A stretch of DNA of 6,925 nt, taken from JBLRWS01 sp047921075 (GTDB lineage Bacteria; Bacteroidota; Rhodothermia; Balneolales; Balneolaceae). The notes under the pieces are model-generated. The model made no database searches. It saw only the letters and a list, made by a program, of their open reading frames with translations, and was not told the DNA's origin. Positions 1-5,245 of this stretch are shown piece after piece. The DNA lies in assembly GCA_047921075.1 (NCBI GenBank), contig JBLRWS010000093.1, positions 1-6,925 of the forward strand, given 5' to 3'. How positions within the stretch are numbered: position 1 is the first letter of the stretch; the number at the start of each line of letters is the position of its first letter. Position numbers and translations under genes: made by a program.

Positions 1-321
1 AAACACCTGCTCGCGCAGCTCTACATTGATTTCGGTATTCAGATCTGACCGCACCAGCACATCTTCTATGATATGTGACTGAAAACCGATAAACCGAAAC
101 TCGAGTGTGTAATTGCCGGGCGGCACGTTCAAAATGCGGTAATTCCCGTTCAGGTCGGTGTTGGCACCGCGGGTGGTTCCCTGTATCACCACGTTTACGC
201 CGATCAGCTCTTCGCCGGTACCGGCTTCGGTTACCCGACCGGTAATACGCCCGGATGATTGAGCCAGCAGATCCGCCGCAAAAAACAGGGAAAGGATAAG
301 GATCAGTACCGTTTTTTTCAT
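1..321 (-). CDS. TonB-dependent outer-membrane receptor, N-terminal fragment (runs off the left edge)
   Basis: Only the first 107 codons are present; the frame is open to base 1. The translation starts MKKTVLILILSLFFAADLLA followed by Q, a clear signal peptide with a likely SPase I site after residue 20. Residues about 25-105 form a carboxypeptidase-regulatory-like beta-sandwich: the stretch GRITGRVTEAGTGEELIGVN, then TTRGANTDLNGNYRI, then NVPPGNYTLEFRFIGF. In the Bacteroidota supergroup this domain sits in front of the plug and barrel of TonB-dependent transporters (SusC/RagA and related receptors) that import glycans, siderophores or other large nutrients. The plug, TonB box and barrel would lie outside the window, so the substrate cannot be told. 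The start is 10 nt after the stop of the parvulin lipoprotein gene with only a weak GTAGAG ribosome site, which suggests cotranscription and perhaps coupled translation. Other outer-membrane or surface proteins also carry this domain, so the receptor call is family inference. Confidence 0.82.
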   Translation of the reverse strand, partial: MKKTVLILILSLFFAADLLAQSSGRITGRVTEAGTGEELIGVNVVIQGTTRGANTDLNGNYRILNVPPGNYTLEFRFIGFQSHIIEDVLVRSDLNTEINVELREQVF

Positions 322-331
322 ACTCTACAAC

Positions 332-2041
332 TTATAATTCTATAGGTAATGTGTTGAGCCGGTCGGTATAAACCACCGCATTAAAATCGTTTTTGGCCTG
401 TTCAATCAGCTCGCGCTTTAGCTGCCGCGTCTTCTCGTCCCGTACCGCCTCTTCTACATATGGGCGGGCTTCGGCAAAGGTGGCCGGGGTTGACTCTTTC
501 CGGTCCAGAATCTGAAAAATGACAAAGTGGTTGGATTGCAGCTGAAACGGCCCGGCCACATCGCCCGGCTCTGCTCCCTGCAATTGTGGGGCCATCTGCC
601 CGAAGTGGTGAATGGGAATAAATCCAAGCTCCCCGCCGTACTCCACCGCATCGCGGTCGGCGGTAAACGCTTCCAGCACCGACTGAAACGGCTCGCCGTT
701 GTTCAGCCGCTGCATGGCGTATTCGGCATCGCCGGCGCTGGTAATGATCATCTCTGCAACATTCAGCTCCAGGGGATTATCGTAGTACTCGCGGTTTTTC
801 TGGAATTCGTAGCGCACGTCTACTTCTGAAATGTGCACCTGACGGTCTACATACTCATTGAACGTCTCAATCAGGTAGCTGTAAAAGGTCTCTTCAATGG
901 CCCGGCGGGTGTAGTGCGGATCAAAATCGGGGTGTTTCACCGCCTGTTCGAGCGCATATCGCCGATACGCCATACCGGCCAGCTGCTCTTCAAAAATCCA
1001 CCGCTCTACAGCTTGCTCCCGCCGTTGGGCCGGGGTGTAAAACGCTTCGTGAATCAGATCGCCCACTGTAAAGGTGAAAAAAGGATGGGAAAAGAGCGGC
1101 TCCTCACGCTGCTGTTGGGTAAGCCCAGGAAAGAGCTGCTCGGAACTCTGCTCACCGGCATATGCTGTTGGCTGAGCAGCGGCCATCTCCCACAAGGTTT
1201 CAATCATCGCCTCGTTGGGCTCCAGCGCTTCCATAATCTGGCGCATATGTTCGCGCACGGCCAGCTCTTTTTTCTGCATCTCGGCAATTTGAGCCAGCTC
1301 GTCACGGCGGCTGTTGAATTCGCTTTCGGTAATGATGGGCGTTTCGATCCGGTCGGTAAGGCGGATAATGGAGTAGCCGAGACTGGTTTTTATCGGCCCT
1401 GAAATCTCCCCCACCTCAAGCTGATAGGCCGCATCTTCGAACGCGACATCCATCTCATCTACGGTAAACCAGCCGAGGTCGCCGCCGCTGTTGGCCAGCG
1501 ATGGGTTTCGAAATACCTCGGCAGCCAGCGACTCAAACGATTCGCCCCGATCCAGGCGCTGCGTTAACTTTTTGGCCTCCTCCAGATGTGTGGCAAACAG
1601 ATGAGACGCCCGCAGCGTGGTGTTTACCCGATAAAAAAGTGTGCGTAAATCGCGCTCGGTAACCTCTACCGCAGAATGGATGGCCAGCTCCTGAAACGCC
1701 TCCATCGTCACCTTGCGCTCGATCAAAATCTCTTCGTGGCGCGCTTCGGGTGTTTCGTGCCACCCCTGCGCTTTGGCAAAAGACACCATCGAATAACGAT
1801 CCAGCCGCGAATCGACCACCGTGCGGCGCAGCTCGGGGTTGATGTTCAACGCCTGGCCGGTGCGCATATACAATCGAATCAGCTCATTGCGAAAGTGATC
1901 ATCCGAGATGGGGAACTCCCCCACTTGTGCCACAATACCATCCGGCTGGACATCGGGCGATTGCGAGCAGGAGAACAGCCCAAACACGCCGATCGCAAGA
2001 AGAGCAGAAATCGAAAAAAGATGTGTAGCTTTTGTTTCCAT
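332..2041 (-). CDS. SurA-like periplasmic peptidyl-prolyl isomerase lipoprotein with two parvulin domains
   Basis: A 569-residue protein with a lipoprotein signal: hydrophobic residues 8-24 and a lipobox LFSC ending at Cys25. Ser26 fits outer-membrane sorting, so it is probably anchored facing the periplasm. A SurA-type N-terminal helical region (about 30-135) is followed by parvulin domain 1 (about 142-233, with RASHLF and GGDLGWF), a helical linker, and parvulin domain 2 (about 425-515, with GGELGF at 469-474). Domain 1 keeps His147 of the ASH motif, but the usual second histidine of the GYHII strand is Ser224. Domain 2 lacks both: the strand reads VAEMII and Val507 sits in the late position. 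Activity, if any, should be in domain 1, with domain 2 acting as a binding module. Family members help outer-membrane proteins fold, which fits the TonB receptor gene starting 10 nt downstream. The ATG at 2041 is chosen because the signal peptide begins there; no good Shine-Dalgarno is visible. The gene follows the promoter at 2139-2167, giving a leader of about 90 nt. Confidence 0.88.
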   Translation of the reverse strand: METKATHLFSISALLAIGVFGLFSCSQSPDVQPDGIVAQVGEFPISDDHFRNELIRLYMRTGQALNINPELRRTVVDSRLDRYSMVSFAKAQGWHETPEARHEEILIERKVTMEAFQELAIHSAVEVTERDLRTLFYRVNTTLRASHLFATHLEEAKKLTQRLDRGESFESLAAEVFRNPSLANSGGDLGWFTVDEMDVAFEDAAYQLEVGEISGPIKTSLGYSIIRLTDRIETPIITESEFNSRRDELAQIAEMQKKELAVREHMRQIMEALEPNEAMIETLWEMAAAQPTAYAGEQSSEQLFPGLTQQQREEPLFSHPFFTFTVGDLIHEAFYTPAQRREQAVERWIFEEQLAGMAYRRYALEQAVKHPDFDPHYTRRAIEETFYSYLIETFNEYVDRQVHISEVDVRYEFQKNREYYDNPLELNVAEMIITSAGDAEYAMQRLNNGEPFQSVLEAFTADRDAVEYGGELGFIPIHHFGQMAPQLQGAEPGDVAGPFQLQSNHFVIFQILDRKESTPATFAEARPYVEEAVRDEKTRQLKRELIEQAKNDFNAVVYTDRLNTLPIEL

Positions 2042-2138
2042 CCAGCGTGGTTTCTTGATAAAATCCCTAACACCGACAGCGCGACCCCTGCTTCACCAAC
2101 TCCATTTGTTACAGAAATGTTAACTCTGTCTGAACAGT

Positions 2139-2167
2139 AGTTTATGAAAGCGCTTACATTTTGTCAA
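2139..2167 (-). promoter_or_regulatory. Sigma70-type promoter for the parvulin / TonB receptor unit
   Basis: On the minus strand a perfect -35 hexamer TTGACA (2167-2162) is followed by a 17-bp spacer (2161-2145) and a -10 hexamer TAAACT (2144-2139), which matches TATAAT at four of six positions. Transcription would start near 2132, leaving a leader of about 90 nt before the ATG at 2041. This is the strongest promoter match I found in the window and it points at the only gene lacking a close upstream neighbour. Caution: classical Bacteroidota use a different -33/-7 consensus (TTTG / TAnnTTTG), which is not evident here, so the housekeeping sigma factor of this organism would have to accept the ordinary consensus. 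Confidence 0.6.
2145..2158. promoter_or_regulatory. LacI/CcpA-family operator-like palindrome inside the promoter spacer
   Basis: The plus strand reads TGAAAGCGCTTACA and the minus strand TGTAAGCGCTTTCA. Both strands match the catabolite-responsive-element consensus TGWAANCGNTNWCA at every position, with the AAGCGCTT core and central CG typical of LacI/GalR-family operators. The site fills spacer positions 4-17, directly abutting the -10 box of the promoter at 2139-2167. A bound repressor would therefore exclude RNA polymerase. LacI-family regulators usually respond to sugars or sugar phosphates, so the downstream parvulin and TonB receptor genes may be carbohydrate-controlled. The regulator gene is not in this window. 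Confidence 0.6.
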
Positions 2168-2184
2168 TCAAAACCGTCTGAATT

Positions 2185-2216
2185 TGAAAAATTTTTTCAG
2201 TGAAAATTTTTTTCAG
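2185..2216. repeat. Tandem pair of 16-bp palindromic A-tract/T-tract repeats
   Basis: Two head-to-tail copies, TGAAAAATTTTTTCAG (2185-2200) and TGAAAATTTTTTTCAG (2201-2216), differ at one base. Each is also an imperfect palindrome of the form TGAAAA-N3-TTTTCA. They end 18 bp upstream of the -35 box of the minus-strand promoter, covering about -53 to -84 relative to the predicted start. A 16-bp period is about one and a half helical turns. Possible roles are a binding site for a dimeric activator or nucleoid protein, an UP-element-like or bent A-tract segment, or simple low-complexity sequence. Confidence 0.65.
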
Positions 2217-2408
2217 TTTAAGATATTGTTTTTTAACAACTTGACATCGTAAAAACCGACGGTAAACAAGATCAATCGTACCGATAGATTATGACAATAT
2301 CCACCTTTCGGTCTCTTTTCTGCGCGTGCCGAAAACGGGCTTTTTGGCGCTGTTTACACAGAGCACCATCTACACCGGCAACTCCCTGTTAAAAAACTCC
2401 CTCCGGCT

Positions 2409-3674
2409 CTACGTTTTGGCCGGTTCCTGTGCAGACTGCTCACTCTCTTTCGTGGTCTCCCCGCCGTAGTTTTTTATCACATAGTCGTCCAAAATTCGGC
2501 GGAATTCGGCACCGATTCCGTCTCCGCGCAGCGTCGTAAAATGTTCACCATCTACATACACCGGCGCTTTCGGCTCTTCGAATGTACCGGGAAGCGAAAT
2601 ACCGATATTGGCGTGACGCGACTCGCCCGGCCCGTTCACCACGCATCCCATTACCGCCACATCCATCTCTTCCACGCCGGGATAGACTTCGCGCCACACC
2701 GGCATCGACTCGACAATGTAGTTTTGAATGTCATCGGCCAGCTCCTGAAAGTAGGTACTCTTGGTGCGTCCGCAGCCGGGGCACGATGTTACCTGCGGGA
2801 TAAAGCTCCGAATGCCGAGCGATTGCAAAATCTGTTGTGAAATGCGCACCTCTTCGGCCCGGTCGGCACCCGGCATCGGCGTAAGCGACACGCGGATGGT
2901 ATCGCCGATGCCGCGCTGCAGCAGAACGGAGAGCGCCACTGAACTGGCCACGGTTCCTTTCATTCCCATGCCCGCTTCGGTGAGTCCAAGGTGCAGCGCA
3001 TACGGCAGGTCGTCGGCAATGCGCTGGTACACGTTGATCAAATCCTGCACGCCCGACATCTTGCAGCTTACAATGATCTTATCGGAGGGCAGCCCAACAT
3101 CTTCGGCCAGGGCGGTCGATCGCCGCGCACTCTCCACCATGGTATCGAGCATCACCTCTTTGGATGATTTCGGTGTTTTGCGCCGGTTGTTCTCATCCAT
3201 GTACTGCGCCAGCAGTTGTTGATCGAGCGATCCCCAGTTCACCCCAATCCGCACCGGCTTGTCGTATTGGATGGCCTGCTCCACAATGGTGCAAAAATTT
3301 TCGTCGCGCGTTTTGGTGCCGGTATTTCCCGGGTTGATGCGAAACTTGGCCAGCGATTTGGCCATATCGGGGTATTTGGTGAGCAGCAGATGGCCGTTGT
3401 AGTGAAAATCGCCCACAATCGGTACAGTCACGCCCCGGTTCAACAGCTCTTCTTTGATATACGGCACCGCCTTGGCAGCAGCATCGTTGTTCACGGTAAT
3501 GCGTACCAGCTCCGAGCCCGCCTGGTTCAGGTGGTCAATCTGGTCGGCCGTCTCTTTAGTATCGGCCGTGTCGGTGTTGGTCATCGATTGTACCACAATC
3601 GGGGCACCTCCCCCAACGGGCACATCGCCCACAAATACCTGTATCGATTCGCGGCGGTTTATCGGATTCATCAT
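2409..3674 (-). CDS. ispG: 4-hydroxy-3-methylbut-2-en-1-yl diphosphate synthase (IspG/GcpE)
   Basis: A 421-residue cytoplasmic iron-sulfur enzyme of the MEP pathway. It reductively converts 2-C-methyl-D-erythritol 2,4-cyclodiphosphate to HMBPP, the precursor of IPP and DMAPP. The N-terminal barrel includes IVVQSMTNTDT (26-36), GDFHYN (88-93), FRINPGNTG (111-119) and HLGLTEAGMG (228-237). The C-terminal ferredoxin-like domain has the [4Fe-4S] ligands in SCPGCGRT (Cys298, Cys301) and MGCVVNGPGE (Cys344), with the conserved glutamate at 351. It is longer than E. coli IspG (372 residues), mainly through a segment around 155-180 like that of alphaproteobacterial enzymes, and lacks the large extra domain of many Bacteroidota and plant enzymes. 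The tail after 402 is polar, low-complexity and probably disordered. Two adjacent ATG codons begin the frame; the first is used, and no Shine-Dalgarno is seen. It lies 79 nt after the second rhomboid gene, a gap that could hold its own promoter, though none is clear. Confidence 0.97.
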   Translation of the reverse strand: MMNPINRRESIQVFVGDVPVGGGAPIVVQSMTNTDTADTKETADQIDHLNQAGSELVRITVNNDAAAKAVPYIKEELLNRGVTVPIVGDFHYNGHLLLTKYPDMAKSLAKFRINPGNTGTKTRDENFCTIVEQAIQYDKPVRIGVNWGSLDQQLLAQYMDENNRRKTPKSSKEVMLDTMVESARRSTALAEDVGLPSDKIIVSCKMSGVQDLINVYQRIADDLPYALHLGLTEAGMGMKGTVASSVALSVLLQRGIGDTIRVSLTPMPGADRAEEVRISQQILQSLGIRSFIPQVTSCPGCGRTKSTYFQELADDIQNYIVESMPVWREVYPGVEEMDVAVMGCVVNGPGESRHANIGISLPGTFEEPKAPVYVDGEHFTTLRGDGIGAEFRRILDDYVIKNYGGETTKESEQSAQEPAKT

Positions 3675-3753
3675 GGTTCAGCGTTTCGGCAAGTTGAAAA
3701 TCAATGTGTGTACAGAACACCGGAGCCGGCCTAAATCATTCGCGGCGTTCCGG

Positions 3754-4617
3754 TCAGTTTCGTTTGCTCAGGTTAAACAGTTTTTGCTTCTCTTCTTTGG
3801 TGAGTCCGTCGTACCCTTCTTTCGAAATTTTTTCCAAAATTTCGTCCAGTTCCGACTGCTCTGTCTCTTCCAGGATTTCCACATCGTCTACCCGATACAT
3901 CGTACGGTTTTTTGTACGGCGGGCCTCTTTTTTCGGTTTGGGCGATTTGGTAAACAATCGTTCAATCGGGCGCACTATCGCAGCAAGATCAAACCCCTGC
4001 ACGTGCATTTTGATGATCAGATACCCGCTGGCCGCACCGCCGAGGTGAACCAGCCGCGCCACATTATCGCCGGCTCCCAGAAAAAGGACATCCAGCGCCA
4101 CCCATCCCGCCACAAAAAAGCGCGCTTCAATCGGCGGCAGAAACAGCAGCATGATGGGCGCCGTGGGAAAAAGATAGGCAAAGGCCACCATCACCCCAAG
4201 CACGGCACCGGAGGCCCCGATAACCATGGGTGACCCAAAGACCGCAGCCAGCCCGATTTGCAGCAGCGCGCCGCCGATTCCCGCCCCAAAAAAGAGCACC
4301 GAAAAGCTGCGCGGGCCGATCTGCTCTTCCACCATGCGGCCCATCCACCAGAGCCAGAGCATGTTAAAAATAAGGTGAAAGCCGCCGCCGTGGAGAAACA
4401 GATAGGTGATGAACCGCCACGGCTGCGTGAAGGCGGTAAACAGATCGGGATTAAAACCGAACCACTGTACAATGGTGTTGGCAAACCCGCCCGAGAACGC
4501 CATGATGATAAACACCACCGCATTGATGGCGATAATGGTGCGGATGACCTGCGGCATGCGCATAAACCCGCGCTTGAATGCGTTCCAGAACGAATCGTGT
4601 GGCTGTCTTCCGTACAT
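3754..4617 (-). CDS. Rhomboid family intramembrane serine protease with acidic C-terminal extension
   Basis: A 287-residue protein with a six-helix rhomboid core (helices near 25-41, 70-91, 104-126, 133-150, 165-182 and 188-203). Catalytic features are visible: the nucleophile Ser136 in GASG on helix 4, His191 in VHLGG on helix 6, and the helix-2 cluster HGGGFHLIFN (His76, His81, Asn85) that stabilises the oxyanion. Rhomboids cut transmembrane segments of substrate proteins within the inner membrane. After the core comes a basic linker (about 219-240, KSPKPKKEARR) and an acidic, probably helical tail (about 244-287, ending with LTKEEKQKLF). I recall similar tails on Bacteroidota rhomboids (possibly Pfam DUF6576, from memory). 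The gene begins 4 nt after the stop of the preceding rhomboid gene and has a fair ribosome site inside that gene, so the two are almost certainly cotranscribed. The substrate is unknown. Confidence 0.93.
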   Translation of the reverse strand: MYGRQPHDSFWNAFKRGFMRMPQVIRTIIAINAVVFIIMAFSGGFANTIVQWFGFNPDLFTAFTQPWRFITYLFLHGGGFHLIFNMLWLWWMGRMVEEQIGPRSFSVLFFGAGIGGALLQIGLAAVFGSPMVIGASGAVLGVMVAFAYLFPTAPIMLLFLPPIEARFFVAGWVALDVLFLGAGDNVARLVHLGGAASGYLIIKMHVQGFDLAAIVRPIERLFTKSPKPKKEARRTKNRTMYRVDDVEILEETEQSELDEILEKISKEGYDGLTKEEKQKLFNLSKRN

Positions 4618-4621
4618 GGTG

Positions 4622-5245
4622 TTAATTCCTCTCGCCTTTCAATCCCCAAAATTTAATCAGCAGAAACCCGATCACCATGCCGCCAAGGTGGGCAAAGTGA
4701 GCGATGCCGCTGCCGGGACGCATGATTCCCGAGTAGAGTTCAAACACGCCAAAAATCAACACAAAGTATTTCGCTTTTATCGGGATGGGTGGAATCAGCA
4801 GCACGATGTAGCGGTTGGGAAACATCATCCCGAACGCCAGCAGAATGCCAAACACCGCACCCGATGCCCCCACGGTTGGTGCGCCGCCCCCGGCAATGAA
4901 CATGTGCAGCAGCGCCGCCCCAATACCGGTAAGCATGTAGTAGGTGGCAAACCGTTTGGTGCCCCAGTAATTTTCAATCGCCTGGCCAAAAATCCACAGG
5001 GCAATCAGGTTGAACAAAATGTGCATGAACCCGCCGTGCAGAAACATGTAGGTAACAAGCTGCCACGGCTGAAACAGCGGATGGCCCAGCGGCCACAGCG
5101 CCCCGTACTCCATAATGGTACGGTAGAACTGCGGGGTCCACATCGCCACATACACCAACAGGTTGATGATGATCAGATGCTTGACAGCCGGCGGAAAGAT
5201 GGAAAATTGTGCGTTGGGGGAAAATTGTTGGTCCTGATAATTCAA
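4622..5245 (-). CDS. Rhomboid family intramembrane serine protease (minimal form, TTG start)
   Basis: With a TTG start at 5245 the protein is 207 residues, beginning MNYQDQQFSPNAQFSIFPPA. That short polar leader followed by FPPAVKHLIIIN is the usual beginning of Bacteroidota rhomboids. The frame stays open upstream to an ATG at 5464, but this would overlap the oxidoreductase gene by more than 220 nt and add a non-rhomboid sequence, so I reject it. The core has six predicted helices, Ser128 in GASG as nucleophile, His186 in AHLGG as base, and HGGFMHILFN (His70, His75, Asn79) on helix 2. It should be an active inner-membrane protease with no extra domain. The TTG overlaps the TGA stop of the oxidoreductase gene as TTGA, implying translational coupling. 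The next gene is a second, longer rhomboid 4 nt downstream, so the pair may have arisen by duplication, although the two are well diverged. The substrate is unknown. Confidence 0.9.
   Translation of the reverse strand: MNYQDQQFSPNAQFSIFPPAVKHLIIINLLVYVAMWTPQFYRTIMEYGALWPLGHPLFQPWQLVTYMFLHGGFMHILFNLIALWIFGQAIENYWGTKRFATYYMLTGIGAALLHMFIAGGGAPTVGASGAVFGILLAFGMMFPNRYIVLLIPPIPIKAKYFVLIFGVFELYSGIMRPGSGIAHFAHLGGMVIGFLLIKFWGLKGERN
4626..4633 (-). promoter_or_regulatory. Ribosome binding site of the second rhomboid gene
   Basis: The minus strand reads GAGAGGAA, ending 8 nt before the ATG at 4617-4615, within the last codons of the upstream rhomboid gene. It is the clearest Shine-Dalgarno-like site in the window; most other genes here have weak ones. 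It supports the ATG at 4617 and suggests translation closely follows termination of the upstream gene. Confidence 0.5.

Larger units (their letters stand above)
2042..2408. other. Intergenic regulatory region between ispG and the parvulin gene
   Basis: This 367-nt stretch has no credible gene on either strand and is visibly richer in A+T than its surroundings between about 2155 and 2260. It contains the promoter, operator-like palindrome and tandem palindromic repeats listed separately. There is also a perfect inverted repeat at 2226-2239 (TTGTT, 4 nt, AACAA), just upstream of the tandem repeats relative to minus-strand transcription. The part nearest ispG (about 2285-2408) shows nothing clear: no strong terminator and only a 26-codon ORF without a ribosome site. 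Confidence 0.7.

Noticed and set aside
2067..2105. A 12-codon upstream ORF in the leader of the parvulin gene
   Set aside because: No attenuator-like structure or codon pattern accompanies it, and it ends well before the real start; it is probably chance.
2241..2268. Plus-strand promoter-like pair TTGACA, 16 bp, TAAACA
   Set aside because: It points at ispG in the antisense direction and no plus-strand gene follows; A+T-rich DNA gives such matches by chance. An antisense RNA is possible but unsupported.
2330..2350. GC hairpin followed by TTTTT on the plus strand (around GCCGAAAACGGGC)
   Set aside because: It is oriented for plus-strand transcription, where no gene is present, and the stem is only 4 bp with a bulge.
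2289..2369. A 26-codon minus-strand ORF after ispG
   Set aside because: It has no ribosome site, no recognisable motif and no promoter of its own.
2391..2423. Possible terminator of ispG: a 5-bp CCGGC/GCCGG stem with an 11-nt loop and a run of six T on the minus strand
   Set aside because: The stem is short, the loop long, and the T run starts 6 nt after the stem, so it does not meet the usual intrinsic terminator pattern.
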